DNA of 64,000 bases from Aphanomyces cochlioides (lineage: Eukaryota > Oomycota > Saprolegniomycetes > Saprolegniales > Verrucalvaceae), in the NCBI GenBank assembly GCA_019828595.1, contig JAHQRK010000006.1, forward strand, positions 2,294,001 through 2,358,000, given 5' to 3'. Position 1 is the first letter of the stretch. Each line of letters begins with the position of its first letter. The position numbers and the translations under genes are program-made. Below the pieces are notes generated by a model, which was not told where the DNA came from, ran no database searches, and worked only from the letters and a program-made list of their open reading frames with translations. Positions 1-11,847 of the stretch are shown in pieces.

Positions 1-800
1 GCCTCAAAATGGCATTTTGGGCCCATATTTTCGGTTGCCAGACGGGCCCTAAGTACTTCCTACTCTAAAAATGCATACATCTGGGCTTATGCCGCTACTC
101 CAAATGGCTCCAAGGACCGGCACCAGACAATGGTTCCTTCTCAGTTCCTGGAAGTACATCACTTCCGCCATGGGCCACATAACCCCATATGCAACAGCCA
201 TTTTCTTCACTGAAGAACTTGAACCAGAGCGACAAAATGTCTTGAACAACACCGGCACCTCTCCGATCAAGTTGTCAGCCTGCTCCCATGAGTTTTCCAT
301 GTCTTGCAAACCCCACCACTTGCTTCATATGTCTTGGTGGCTGGAACATATCTTGCACCCAACATTGCCTCAATTTCAAAACCTTCGGAGTTGTGAGCAA
401 CACGTACTAAGAGCTCTGATGTCAAGTCCAAGTCACCAACCGCGCAAAACGTCAAATGGCTTGTATGGACAGACGCACGTTGTGGGTTACAAGATTTTCA
501 ATGCCGTGTACCCTATGACAGACCACATAAGTTACTACCGCCGGACCAAACCACTTAGTTCTTAGCTTTTTACGCCTGTGGGCCCAAACATCTTGATATA
601 AAAAACATAATCACCCACTATGAATTGGGTCATAAGAATGCCTTTCTTCTTGTTGTGAGACCTTCGGGTGCATTCACGATTTTTGGCGTTTTGTTCAGAC
701 ATCTGTTTGTGCATTAAATCAGCGCACAAATTTTGTGCGCTGTTCAGCTTCAGCTAAGGTGGCTGCTACCACTCGACCATACGACGCTATTGTGTCAGAC
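1..800 (-). pseudogene. Ty3/gypsy chromovirus pol 3' fragment (integrase C-terminus and chromodomain)
   Basis: Read on the minus strand, broken frames between about 800 and 50 give the end of a Ty3/gypsy polyprotein. An integrase tail region (GDYVFY, then TKWFGPAVVTYV) is followed by a chromodomain (GFEIEAMLGARYVP ... WWGLQDMENSWEQ). At least two frame changes and internal stops separate the pieces, so it is dead. Only the 3' part is in the window and no LTR is visible. The call rests on the order of integrase tail then chromodomain, which is typical of chromoviruses; it is a family-level assignment. Confidence 0.7.
44..52. repeat. Right end of a Harbinger-type element (CCAGACGGGCCC plus TAA)
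   Basis: The string TGCCAGACGGGCCC followed by TAA matches the right terminus of the MITE at 56914-57281 (CCAGACGGGCCC then TTA). It therefore looks like the end of a related element whose body lies left of the window or has been scrambled. The other end was not found here. Confidence 0.4.
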
Positions 801-1224
801 GGAGACATAGCTGCTAGTTCAAGATCATCATGATGACCAAATATATGTCGGGCTGTTCGTCGAGTGTCATAAGCCGTTCACTGAGACTTAATAGGGCCAT
901 AATACAAAGATATCATGGAAAATGGGCTAACGTGGTTATGCATTTACAGCCACAAATGCATAACCATGTTCATCCTCACACTGCTACAGATAGAGAGGCC
1001 GACTGGAGTTCTGGATTCATGAAAATGTGGGATTTTTCCGAAATTATCCCCTGAAAGGGTAGTTTATCTTTTGTGCGGTGTATTTAGTCTATCTTTGTCC
1101 ATACAACATATTATATATGCTTAGTATCGAATTGTAAAGTGAGTGGTTTGGAGGGAGTGCAAACTGGAGTGTAATCGCCAAAAAAGTTTTACTCATGTCA
1201 ATTCATGTCGACGGCTAAATTATC

Positions 1225-1800
1225 TTCTGCTCTGCCCAGATGGCCTCTCTTTACTCGCCTATCAAACGTCTGGTCTTCGTTTTCAATCCCACCGCGGTAA
1301 GAACCGTCCAGCCTTATCTCCCTGCAAAACTAGAATTTTGGTCTGCGACGTTACGAGCTTTCAACTACATGATTGATCATGTTTCTGGGAGGTAAAGGTC
1401 TGAGCTGCCAAGCTGTCGTACAGGCGATATGTCGGAAGTTGAATGCAAACAAAAATGAATTCTGATATAATGGTGTGCAAAGTCGCGAATGGGCCATCAT
1501 TGACTGCGAGGCATATGCAGTTGTGGAAAAAATCAAACGTGCCGAATTTCTTCTGCAGTGCCACGATGGATTTGAATTATACACCGACCATAGAAATCTA
1601 CATTTTTAGCCCGAAGGCAATGTGGGCCATGTGCTGACAAGCTACAGCGTTGGAATATGTTTCTCATGGAATATCGCTATCGTTCTACTCACATTTCTGG
1701 AGATGAAAACGTGTGGGCAGATGCATTGTCTCGTTGGGGCTCCGAGGGAAGTGCCATTTGTGTCTTGAAGCTGTCATCATGGGCCTGCGGGAAATAACGA
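1225..1800 (+). pseudogene. Ty3/gypsy RNase H fragments
   Basis: Two overlapping relics of the retrotransposon RNase H region are readable on the plus strand in shifting frames. The first gives LVFVFNPTAVRTVQPYLP, then KLEFWSATLRAFNYMIDHVSG. The second gives EAYAVVEKIKRAEFLLQCHD, FELYTDHRNLHF, a stop, then EYRYRSTHISGDENVWADAL. The endings (YTDHRNL, HVSG, GDENVWADALSRWG) are diagnostic of Ty3/gypsy RNase H. Stops and frame changes show it is inactive. It lies opposite in orientation to the chromodomain fragment to its left, so at least two insertions are present. Confidence 0.7.
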
Positions 1801-1825
1801 TTTCAAAGAAATTCATATCAAAATG

Positions 1826-2844
1826 TTAAGTTTCAAACACTGAATACAATGGCTCGCCATTTTCAATCATGATTTGGGTCAAGTTCACGACGGCGTAGAA
1901 GCAAGTAGGATGTAACGTCAGTCTATGACGAAAAATGCCACCGAGAATTCGAAATTGCTTCAATCTTCTATTGCAAGTTTCATGACGAGCCATGATTTGC
2001 TTTTGACGAGCATTGTCTCGCCTTTCATCAGAAGGAAGGGTAAACAAAATATGAAGGATCTGCATAACCTCTGTCGGCTAAGGTCTTTTCACCACGGTTG
2101 ACAGCATAGATGTAGGCATCACGAGCAAGTCTCAGGTCTGGCCATTCACCACATGGCAGGCCTCCGTGAGCCCAAACAATATGACCTGTATGAATACACA
2201 GACCTATCTCGTAGCGCAATCCAGCTCCTTTGAACTTGTGACTAAACCATTTTGCATCGAAGGGAGTGGGCTCCAAAATTCTGAAGTCCGTCCCGTCAAG
2301 CGAAACGAACATCGTTGCTCCAGGAGATGCGTTCACAAAACGATTGCCCAAATGAATCTGTATTATAGTTAGTTAAGAAATAATAAACTACACTCACAAC
2401 ATCCAAAGCGGCAATGGCGCGGATCCATTGCCACACCCACTTGCGAAACGTCTTTTCATCGGCACCAGTTATGGCATGCAGTTGGGCCTCGGTGGCATAC
2501 GTCTTGAGAAAGAGAAGTGCCCATAAGGGGTATTATTTATTAAGATGATCAATTTCTACAGGATTCCATTTTGCCAACCACAATGGGTGCTGTCTGGACG
2601 AATAAAGTATCTGGACGAATAAAGACGATAAAATGATTTCGAGTTTCTGTCATACCGTGTAATGTATAGAAAAGTCTATGAACTCGCGGTAGTCGTCGCT
2701 TTGCCTATGATATTGGCGTGCTTTCATGGGCTTACGCCGAAGAAAACTAGTCGTCGTCGTTTGCAGGCATGAACAACTGTGTTCTGCCCTTGCGTGTTCT
2801 GCTATCATGTCGGCGTCTCCTGATTGATCACTTGTCGGATCCAT
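1826..2844 (-). pseudogene. DDE-superfamily endonuclease (transposase), frameshifted
   Basis: Three pieces read in order on the minus strand. An N-terminal piece starts at 2844 and ends near 2650. A middle exon near 2400-2520 contains ADEKTFRKWVWQWIRAIAAL. The catalytic part (2351-2050) contains LDGTDFRILEP, HKFKGAGLRYEIGLCIHTG and LADRGYAD, the DDE pattern of the Harbinger-like (Tnp4) endonucleases. A GTGAGT...ACAG intron is visible at about 2355-2395. The C-terminus (SDERRDNARQKQIMARHETC) is in another frame. The shift is explained by a 4-bp CTTC duplication near 2048, since removing one copy would join YPS to DERRD. Dead copy; no terminal repeats recognised. Confidence 0.65.
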
Positions 2845-2869
2845 GAGAATTACTGTCAGCTTCTTTGTT

Positions 2870-3907
2870 GAGAAAAAGAATGGCTAAGGGCATGTCAAAA
2901 TTTACCCGTCAGAATTGATATATAAAGTTGGAAAGGTATAGGTCAGACCCAGGTGTGAATAAACTCTACCTCTCATTTAATGTATTGTGATTGGAATTTG
3001 CTGGATGGACATCGCGCACGACCTTACTGGATAAAATTATATCTATTTTATTCAATCAATTCTCGTAATCAATCTTTTGACATCAGCTTGGAGAAAAACT
3101 AACACATTTCGATGAGAACAGCGATGTCCATCACTTAGAAGAAGGCTCGGATTCATTTAAACTAAACGCTGATAATGCTACCACATTGAAACATTGTACT
3201 TAATCCCCGAGTTCACGTCACAACTGGACTACAAAGCAGAAACACAAAGAACGATAGACGACTCGTTCTTTGTGTTTCTGCTTTTGCATCACCTTAATGT
3301 TGATAGAAATACCACACACTACAGGTCACAATCAATTTGTTGACACAATAAGTGAATTTCGCCCTGTAATGTGTGGCTTTCGATCTGCTCTGAAACCGCA
3401 GATTGCGCGCAGTGAACCGTGAAATCATTCAAACAGTTTTTCGGCAAAAAATTGTAGTTTCCTCGATATGACTTTTAAAACATCAAGGAGCACTGCAAAC
3501 ATGCGCCTCCTAGGTGGCTGTCCAACCACCTGGGTGGAGCGACACAGAGAAAAGAACTCCTCGCTTTGAAATCACGGAGGAAGGGAAATGTGAAGTGAGA
3601 CCATGCACGGGTTGATGGCTATACTTCCATGCTAACTAAGCATTGCACCTTACTTCATGGGGTCAGAAAGTTGTGGTCAGTGTAAGGATTATGAAACGAA
3701 AGGAATATATCGACATCAAGCACGAGAAAATTCAAAGCAGTGCTCGCTCCCCTAATTTTTGCCAATAAGATACTGCTGGATGTTTATCCAGCATTTTCAA
3801 TCATAATCTGGACTCATTTCGTTTCACTATGCTTTTCAAATCTATTGTGGCGAAAATGCTTCAGCTCATGACTGAAATTTACGGATACTGTCCAGCAAAA
3901 ACCGGAG
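2870..3907. other. Noncoding stretch between two transposon relics
   Basis: About 1 kb without a convincing gene. It contains the perfect hairpin listed at 3233-3284 and otherwise AT-rich sequence with only short chance ORFs. Confidence 0.5.
3233..3284. repeat. Perfect 22-bp inverted repeat with 8-nt loop
   Basis: The left arm 3233-3254 (starts AAAGCAGAAACACAAAG) is exactly complementary to the right arm 3263-3284, with the loop TAGACGAC between. Seen directly. It may be a small fold-back insertion or the end of a mobile element; no target duplication is evident. Confidence 0.8.
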
Positions 3908-4050
3908 ATTAGACAGATTTCGGACGGGGTGTCTCTGTTCTATCTCTATCCTATCCTCTAAAAATTGATAAATTTGGAGCCGACCTCTCAAATCTTGTTG
4001 CATCGGCTCCAAAATCACACGATTTTGGAGACAGTCTGTGATTTGACAAA

Positions 4051-4806
4051 ATGGAGAGCTCCGACGGTGGTGAAGGTGGCAGTGTTGGTGGACGCAAGTG
4101 GTGGAGCGACACCGACGACTTGTACCTCTTGATACAGACGAACAATGACTTGCCGTTCATGGCGGAGAAGAACTCGATGAAAGCTTGGGATGCGCTTGCC
4201 GCCAAGCTCCAGACAATATCCGACTTCACGCGCATCGGCATTGATGGCAAAAAGGCGTCATGTCGATTTTACGCGCTTATGAGAGCACACCGAAAGTTTC
4301 AAACTTCCTCAAAATATCTCTCTGGGGTGGAACAAGACGAAACTGGAAAAATTAAGCTCCTTGATGAGCTAGTCGCTCTCTACGATGACAATGAAGTTGC
4401 GAAATTGTCTGAAAAGGAAAAGGATGCGGGCAAACAAGCCGCAAAGGAGTCAACTGCTCATTACATACTAGATCAAGCAATGGCACGTGGACGCCGAAAA
4501 GCAACAGATACGTCTGATGTCAGCGACACCGAGGCCAATCCATCAAAGAAGAAATAGTTCATCATGGATTTTGCTGAAATGGAAATGCATGCTGAGGAAA
4601 AACGGCTCGTCTTTGAGCAAATGAAGTTTGAACGAGAGTTGTCCGAGCGAGAAAAAGATCGCGAGGAATGTCGGCAAGAGCGAGAAGAACGTAAGCAAGA
4701 GCGAGAGGAGCGATTAAAATCTCTGGAGCTTGAGAGAAAGCGCAACGACGATATGATGACACTCTTACGTCATATTTTAGGTAGCTTAGACAGGGCTAAG
4801 CAATAA
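4051..4806 (+). pseudogene. Myb/SANT-like accessory protein of Harbinger element, one in-frame TAG
   Basis: The first segment (4051-4557) has a trihelix-like opening GRKWWSDTDDLYLLIQ and continues through KAWDALAAKLQ, ending at a TAG at 4555-4557. The same frame stays open from 4564 to 4806, giving a charged coiled-coil tail (repeated EREE and EECRQ). The two segments are therefore one ORF interrupted by a single nonsense codon. In PIF/Harbinger elements such a protein helps the transposase bind its ends; here that is inferred from position and fold type. Confidence 0.65.
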
Positions 4807-4829
4807 TCACATTTTCATTCATGCATAAC

Positions 4830-5912
4830 CTAAATATTCGTCAAGCGTTGGAGGTCTCATGTCGAAGTACAAGCTGATTTGGTTACGCCGTTGTATGCAA
4901 CAATCGCAATTTGTCAATAGCATCGCGACATAAACAATCTTTCCGACGTTTTGCAGCATGATTTTTTGCTGCATCTTGTAGCCAACAATCGCCCATAATG
5001 TTTTCATTCTACCAAACGACCACCTGCCTCACACTACTCATGGTTGAGTTAAATTCCTTTTGGGAGGCTGTGATGGAATTCCCCTTGTAACCAGACATAA
5101 TGAACTTGTTCACGCCGTAAGCGGGGTCACCGTAGATAAAGTAATCATCAAATACATCCAAATGCTCTTCCATAAAGTTCATCAGCCCAGTTTGACGCAA
5201 GAGGGTTGTATCGTGCCTTGAACCCTCCATGGGTCCACCAAAGTGAACACAGAGTCCATCTGGAGTTGTCAAAGCTTGAAAGTTAAGACAATGCATTCGT
5301 TTGTGTCCACTGTACACAAACTTCTGCATATTGGGATAATGGGAATCAATGATGTCATTTCTACCTCTTTTCTGAGTGATACGACAAGTTTCAATCTTGC
5401 TGTCATCAATAAATGCAAAGACACAGTCCAAGGGGGCTCCTTTTGAGCGTATGGCTTTGGCATACAACAATACGTGGCTTCACTATGTCCAGGGCAAAAT
5501 ACATGAGTTGTTTCCACTTCGTGTACAACAATTCAATGGTGGTGTTAAATATTCGTGACATTGACTCACGAGACCGCCCATAAGTCGCCATCATGTCATA
5601 ATATCTCGTTGGATAAGCCATGCGATGCATCACAATACAGAATGCTTCTTCGTCAAAGCAACAGTCATCTTCCGGAGTTCGCACTACCTTGGGTATCCCA
5701 AGCTTTACAATGAGTCGTCGTATGTCTCCAGTGATAAAACGAAACATCAGGACACTGTCAGCATCACTGATCTTGACCAACGAGAAACGCACGTTTGGTA
5801 CAATAGGACGCTCTATGCAATCTGAAATAGCAAGCATGAGCTGCATCCTTCTCCGTGGCGTCATCTTTCGCGACAATTTCACGAGGACAAAGATCTCCCC
5901 CAAACACAGCAT
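4830..5912 (-). pseudogene. PIF/Harbinger DDE transposase, frameshifted
   Basis: Read from 5912 downward: a helical N-terminal part with FDEEAFCIVMHRMAYPTRY and a DNA-binding-like YGRSRESMSRIFN, then LDIVKPR. A frame change near 5455 follows, then KAIRSKGAPLDCVFAFIDDS (first Asp region), HFGGPMEGSRHDTTLLRQ, YGDPAYGVNKF, and a second frame change near 5010 before MKTLWAIVGYKMQQK and MLLTNCDCC. The D/D/E core is recognisable, but at least two indels break it. It lies opposite the SANT-like ORF of the same element. Confidence 0.7.
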
Positions 5913-6166
5913 GTTGCGTTATGGCGGCCGCACATATGGAATTTAGATTAGAGATAGATATGGTTTCCGAAATCTCTTGCACTATGTTCTCCAATCTATC
6001 TCCATTCTTAAAATTTGGAATGAGGATAGGATAGAGCCAGTCGCCCGAAATCTGTCTAATGTATTTTGCCTTCATCAAGTTTGTACAAATTTTCATAGTA
6101 GGTACAACTGTGAACTTATAATATCTTGCAATTTTTGGCACTACACTACACTGTACTTTACTAAAG

Positions 6167-6543
6167 CCCCGCACTGTTTTAAACCCTCATACAAATTATT
6201 CGTGTAGATGTGTTTTAAACATCCACACTCTTGTAAATGAGTCCCCGCAGCTTTATTTTATTATCAAAAATTATTTTAAATTTACAGCAACGCAAAAAAT
6301 TGGCAAGTGTATCCGTAAGGCTTGACGCTCAGTCTCTTCGAAGAGATAGGCCTGACCCCAAACCACCGTGAACCCCGCGCGCTACGCGCGCAACACTATA
6401 AAGATGCGATTTGGGCTTAGTGGTCGTTGACGGTGCGCAACATTGTCAACCTCTAAGCCTTTGTAATTAGTATTCAGAATTGTATGTGAGTTTAAAACAC
6501 ATCTACACGAATAATTTGTATGAAGGTTTAAAACAGTGCGGGG
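6167..6543. repeat. Fold-back repeat: 54-bp arms around a 269-bp spacer
   Basis: Left arm 6167-6220 (CCCCGCACTGTTTTAAACCC...) and right arm 6490-6543 are reverse complements with one mismatch (GAGGG versus GAAGG). Similarity continues weakly outward (CTTTAC/GTAAAG). The spacer contains a CG-rich palindrome GCGCGCTACGCGCGC near 6377. It looks like a non-autonomous inverted-repeat element; the target duplication is not clear. Confidence 0.7.
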
Positions 6544-7407
6544 GTTATTGTAAAGTAGTGCTTAACTTTTAATATACGGACTACGGTAATTACAATGGTT
6601 AGACGTTTGATACTCTGATATTCTCTTTGTGTCTTCAAGAGATACAATGCAAAGTTTCCTATGTTACTGGAATTGCTTTCAACGTTTGTTATGATAAATG
6701 AAGACGAAATCGATATGGAGAAACTCACTCATATGGATACGTTGTGTCAGATTAAAATAAGCAATGTCAAGTCTGACCACCATTTCCAGCAATTGAGTTA
6801 TGAAAAACTTCACCAAAGGCTACATGGAAGAGCATTATTCTTGTAAAGACTTGTGCATATGCTATATTAGCTTTCACTGTGCATTAACAGATAGCTCTAA
6901 ACGATAAGACCTGCATTTCGGGCCCCTTTAATATTTTTCTGGTACTCATTTTAATTCATGCTACCAACTACGTTAACAAATAATTAAGAGGAAAGAGTTT
7001 GATGTGATATCAAAGTTAATTAGGGGCTGAAAACGGGAGCATTATCATGCAACACGCAACTTCACATCAATTACAATCTTTTTGTCTGACCATGAGTTCT
7101 TCATCAACCATTAACCGAATATGCTGAGTACATTGAACTTGAACCAAGAGTTCCATTATGTCCCTTTTATCACCCCACCCTGAGCACTCAAAGCTAACGC
7201 ATTTTGTAGCCGTAGAAGACGACAACGGTTCGTAGGCAAACATTAACTTTGTGTTTATAGTTCTAGCCAATCATTTGAATATAATTTGAAACTGTTCGAA
7301 TACTGCCGGGTCCACTCCCGTCTTCATGGCGATGCCCATTAAGTTCGATATTCTCGAACTTGAAGCGCCATTAGTCATTTTTGGTGTGCACAACAGCGCT
7401 TGGCTCG
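6544..7407. other. Noncoding stretch upstream of the TFIIS-M gene
   Basis: No gene could be supported. Two short ATGs at 7326 and 7332 lie just upstream of the next gene in a different frame and would encode a short upstream ORF. Confidence 0.4.
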
Positions 7408-10229
7408 ATGAACACGCGCTTGGACATCTACGTAGATGATGCCGAGTTCGCAGAGTTCATGGCGGAGCTGCGGCTGTGGCGAAAAGAAGTGAGGTGGTGT
7501 GTGCAGCGTTTGCTTCAAATTGGACAAAAGATTACCCTTGTTTTCAGAGACAAGACATTGGGACTTGGGTTCCAACGTGAATCGAACGCTTTGTTCTACG
7601 TGGCAAAGTTTCTTCCAGAGCAGTACGACGACCTCCTCCAACAAGGAGATTATCTTGTAGGCGTCAACCAGAGAAACGTCCTCATGGAGGACTTGAACCT
7701 AAAGGACATGGTGTCGCTTCTTCAGAATCTACCAAGGCCAACAACAATCCATCTCGTTCGCTTGCAACAGCAATGTGGCAGCGAGGGACAACACGAGCTA
7801 CGTGCGATTCAAAAACTGTGCAGCGATCTCCAAGCACGTCGACACGCACTTGCCAACCGTGTGGCCACATATGAACTCTCCGTTTTGGAAGACAATGAGA
7901 TCAAGACAACTTTGGACAAGCAGAAATTATACCTTGAATTCGTCTTGCGGAAGATTACTTCACTCAAGAGAGGCATTGACCTATTCAAAGAGCGCCGTCG
8001 CATGGATAAGATGAAGATGTGGATCGAAGGGCAGCTTCAATCGGGCATCCCTCGACCAACGCCCACCCCAACAACAGTCTCCTCAGCCACCTACACAACC
8101 CGCCCCTCAGTCGTAATATTTCCTACCAGGACTCAGCCGTCGATCGTACCTCCTTCTCCCAAAGCTCACAAGGGGCCTTCGTCGTCCAAGAATCGCGACC
8201 TCACTTGGCTCTACGATTTTGCATCCTTGGATCTGAAGTGGCTGTCTCAAAAGGAGCAAAAGGTGCACGCGATCTTGATGTGGTTTGAAAAGGCCATGGA
8301 GCAAGACCACTCTGCTCGCGTTGCTAAGCTGATATCGGAGCAAATCGTGAAAGCTCTCTTGCATTATTGGATCCACGTGCGCAATCACATGGCCGATGCA
8401 ACATTTAATACCCAAAACGCCTTTTTGGACCACGCACGGCAGCTCAAACACAACCTCACGGCTAATGCGCAGCTTCGGGCGGATATTGCAAGCGAGAGAA
8501 TCACTCCTGAGGCTTTGATGACTATGTCCAAGGATGAATTAGCTGCCCCCGAGCGAATACGCGAACGCCTCGAATTGCAACAAACTGCCATGCGAAGCGT
8601 TATCTTCAGGCCGACGGAAGCAAATATTCTAATCAAGACACGGGATGGATTCAAGGAAGTTGCCGTCCCCGGAATTCATCCAGAGGTTCCAGAACCGAGT
8701 TTGAAGACCCCAGCAACGTCAAGCTCGGCTGAGACTGCAGGTGATGGAAAATCCCAGAAACAACCAGAAAACTCATCAACTTCTCGGCAACCCACTCCTG
8801 CAGCAGAGCATACGCCAGCTCCAAAACCACCTCGGTCAACCTCTCAAGCACCCAGCGCCCCGCCGCCACCGCGTCCACGACAGCCGAATCCAACAGAATC
8901 ATCGCATTCAGCGCAATCGCCGTCAGTTTCCCAGTCACAGCATTCGCGTCATCAACAAACATCGTCTCAAAAGCGACCAGTCCCATCAGCAGGCGAATAC
9001 GTGCCATTGAAACGACAGCGTAGCCATGAAGTGGTAACTCCACAAGAAGTACCGAAACAAAACTCTCTGAAGCGTCATCGCAGCGACGAAAGCCTCGAGA
9101 GTGCCCCTAGGAACTTATCTGCTCCAAAGCATCCACCAGAACAAACGATAAGCCAACCCTCGCAACAGCCATCTCTGGGCGGCTCCAACCTTTCGCCTGA
9201 AGACATGGAGCTTGAACAAACGCGAGGTTTTGTCGCCGCCATCATTGACAATAGAAAGTCGGTCATTGACAAGATGGCCAACTTTGTGTACAGTCGCAAC
9301 AATATACTCTCCAGGGCCGCCATTGCTCCGACCGTATTTGTAAGACCATTTTCACGTACCTTTTTCTCACAAGCTGATTGCAGGCAAAAACGGAAACCAT
9401 CAATACCCCAGGCAAAGGTTCTACGATTCGGATCCACATTGGCGTGTACACAGTCGAGTCAAATATCAAGAACGTGTCGTCGATCGCTGACATCAAAGCA
9501 AACGTGATGACAGTTTTTGAAGAATCAGTCGACTCTCTCTACTGGCGGTTTACTGAAATCCTAAAGGACTATGCGGCTCGAGGAAAGAGGCCATCTTTGA
9601 TTTTGGCAGCTGAAGACACTGCAAAAAAATTCTCTAGCCAGGTGTCTACTGCTCATATCGATCATCCTCATGCATGACTATAGATTAAATTCGACTCTGC
9701 TTCTCGATCTGGCTTGTATATTTGCACGTGGCGGGTCGAAGGCGTGCTCGTGGTAAAGCAGACCAGTACGGACCAATTTCTTGCGCAGAGGCTTGGATGG
9801 CAGGGCTTTGCTGAATTTTTGGAATCCTTGTTGCTTGTTATTCAAGCCAAAGACGCAAAGGCATCTGCTCCGAAATCAATGACACGTGCAGATTTGCCAC
9901 CGATATTGAAACACTCGCGGCATTCCAGCAACAATTCTCCACAGTCTTCTGGTTCGACGAATCGCGGTGTGTCGTGTTTTAAATGCTCGTTATCACATCC
10001 TAAAGGACCATGTCCGAATCATCCACGTCATGAGAGTGCAAGAACACCGTCACAACCGCTTTCATCTCCCCCCGGGCGTCATTACCAGTCTAAGAAGCCT
10101 TGTCTATATTATTGGCGTGGAAAATGCCGCAACGGTGAAAATTGCAACTACTCCCACGATGAGAAAGACTACCCAGCCGATGAAGCTATTGTTGTCGCAG
10201 ATGTTTTGCCAAGTAAATATGCCAGATAG
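7408..10229 (+). CDS. PDZ-like / TFIIS central domain / CCCH zinc-finger protein
   Basis: Three exons: 7408 to about 9341, about 9385-9641, and about 9687-10229. Introns are GTAAG...GCAG and GTGTC...ATAG. Residues about 40-120 resemble a PDZ fold (LGLGFQRES ... LLQQGDYLVGVNQ). Next comes a coiled coil, then at about 265-400 a TFIIS-M domain (HARQLKHNLTANAQLRADIA, MSKDELAAPERIRERLELQQ), as in elongation factor TFIIS and in PHD3/Spen-type cofactors. A long Pro/Ser/Gln linker follows, then a folded domain (STIRIHIGVY ... GLYICTWRVEGVL) whose place and shape recall the SPOC-type domains of such cofactors, which is tentative. A CCCH finger near the C-terminus reads CLYYWRGKCRNGENCNYSHD. Likely a nuclear transcription or RNA-processing factor. 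The start ATG is in frame after a short non-ATG stretch. The fusion is unusual; I do not name a gene. Confidence 0.75.
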
Positions 10230-10395
10230 TCTAATTTACTGGTTGTTTCCGTGCAATAAGCTTATCCTCACACTCGTTGACCTATGAGGATAACTGTTTA
10301 TGCACTTGCTGAATTTTAGCCAATGAGTGACAAGAATGAAGAAAATTGTATGATTGGTCGGGAAATTCATTTGTCTTTTAGCGGCGAGACTCAAG

Positions 10396-11529
10396 ATGAG
10401 CGACGGTCCGATCATCTGCGCCACGGAAGGATGCAACAAGCCAGGGAAGATGGTCTGTCCTACGTGCAAGAAGCTTGGAGTTCCAGCTGCGATCAGTAGT
10501 TTCTGCTCGCAAGACTGTTTCAAAGCGTACTGGCCTCATCACAAGGGTCTTCACAAAATGTTCACGGCAGACGACAAACCCAAGACAGACAAGTTCTTTG
10601 GCTACCAATTCACGGGACCATTACGTCCTGGCACGATCTCGCCCATGAAAACTGTGCCAGATCATATCCAGCGTCCTGATTATTGGTCCAGTGGCATCCC
10701 CGTCTCGGAACAGCAAGCTGACAAGAGCGGAAAGATCCCAGTCTACACTCCCGAGGAAATTGCTGGAATCCGAGAAGCTTGCAGATTGGGCCGAGAAGTG
10801 CTTGACATTGCTGGACGTGCGATCCGTGTTGGCATGACGACCGATGAAATTGATTGTATCGTCCATGAAGCATGCATCGAACGAGGCTGTTACCCATCAC
10901 CCCTCAATTATTATCATTTCCCCAAGTCAGTGTGCACATCTGTAAACGAAGTTATTTGCCACGGCATTCCTGACAGCCGACCTTTGCAAGATGGTGATAT
11001 TCTCAACATCGACGTGTCTGTTTACAAGGACGGCTACCATGGTGATTTGAACGACACGTTCTTGGTCGGCAATGTCGATGAAGATGGCGTTCGCCTCGTG
11101 AAGAACGCGTTCGACTGTTTGGCCACTGCTGTCGCGATGGTCAAGCCTGGCACGATGTACCGCGACTTGGGCAAGCAAATTTCGGAAGTGGCTGCTGAGC
11201 AAGGCTTTTCCGTGGTCAAGACTTATTGTGGTCATGGTATTGGCAAACTGTTCCACACGACTCCAAACGTGCCGCATTATGCAAAGAACAAAGCTGTTGG
11301 TATCATGAAGCCAGGCCACATCTTCACGATCGAACCTATGATCAACATGGGCTCTTGGCGTGATAGCCGATGGCCCGACGAGTGGACCGCTGTCACGGTG
11401 GATGGTATGCGCTCGGCCCAGTTTGAACACACCATTTTGGTCACGGAGACAGGCTACGAGATCCTTACAGCTCGCGAAAACGAGCCTGTCATGACGTGGG
11501 ACCTTTCCAAGGTGCAGCGAGGACTCTAA
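10396..11529 (+). CDS. Methionine aminopeptidase type 1, copy A
   Basis: Intronless, 377 aa. It removes the initiator methionine from nascent proteins in the cytosol. The N-terminus has the eukaryotic zinc-binding module ([36 protein letters not shown]), followed by the pita-bread metalloprotease core. Metal ligands are visible: Asp in IDVSVY, Asp in YHGDLNDTF, His in [10 protein letters not shown], Glu in TIEPMINMG and Glu in QFEHTI; the substrate-contact His is in CHGIPDSRP. It is followed directly by a second copy in the same direction (318 bp gap), so it is one half of a tandem duplication. A CCAAT-type box (GATTGG) lies about 45 bp upstream. Confidence 0.93.
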   Translation: MSDGPIICATEGCNKPGKMVCPTCKKLGVPAAISSFCSQDCFKAYWPHHKGLHKMFTADDKPKTDKFFGYQFTGPLRPGTISPMKTVPDHIQRPDYWSSGIPVSEQQADKSGKIPVYTPEEIAGIREACRLGREVLDIAGRAIRVGMTTDEIDCIVHEACIERGCYPSPLNYYHFPKSVCTSVNEVICHGIPDSRPLQDGDILNIDVSVYKDGYHGDLNDTFLVGNVDEDGVRLVKNAFDCLATAVAMVKPGTMYRDLGKQISEVAAEQGFSVVKTYCGHGIGKLFHTTPNVPHYAKNKAVGIMKPGHIFTIEPMINMGSWRDSRWPDEWTAVTVDGMRSAQFEHTILVTETGYEILTARENEPVMTWDLSKVQRGL

Positions 11530-11761
11530 TTGACTAAACTTTGTTCGGTTTCATCGAAACTGTTTTGTAAATCCTGATTGGCTGATGAATTATCAAGTAA
11601 TTCATTTGATTGGTTGAGTCTCCTTTAATATTGATTTGTTAACCAATCAAAAGCTACCAAATAAATGCAACGATATTAAGCTTGATTTTTGTATAGTATA
11701 CTCTAGTAAAGATACAGGTTCAGGGCGGCTTGAACTTTTGATTCTTCCATTTGCATTTGCC

Positions 11762-11824
11762 ATGGACAGATTGTCGGGCGGGCCGCGTCCTCTGACTGGA
11801 GCAGAGGAGCTCACTTGGAACTGA
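11762..11824 (+). other. Possible upstream ORF in the leader of MetAP copy B
   Basis: An ATG at 11762 opens a 20-codon frame (begins MDRLSGGPRPLTG) that stops 24 bp before the start of copy B. The first copy has no such leader ORF in the same place. It could be a translated uORF or chance; the sequence alone cannot decide. Confidence 0.25.
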
Positions 11825-11847
11825 CTTCAAAGAAGTCACAATCGAAT

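Larger units (their letters stand above)
3908..6060. mobile_element. Degenerate PIF/Harbinger-like DNA transposon with terminal inverted repeats
   Basis: The left end begins ATTAGACAGATTTCGGACG and the right end, read in reverse complement, begins ATTAGACAGATTTCGGGCG. Both continue to a shared CTATCCTATCCTC. Inside are a plus-strand Myb/SANT-like DNA-binding ORF and a minus-strand DDE transposase, the two-ORF plan known for PIF/Harbinger elements. Target duplication is uncertain because the end bases are themselves palindromic. Both ORFs carry disabling lesions, so the copy is fossil. Confidence 0.7.

Noticed and set aside
7067..7270. 67-codon minus-strand frame that reads like protein
   Set aside because: No ATG start near its beginning, no flanking exon found and no motif recognised.
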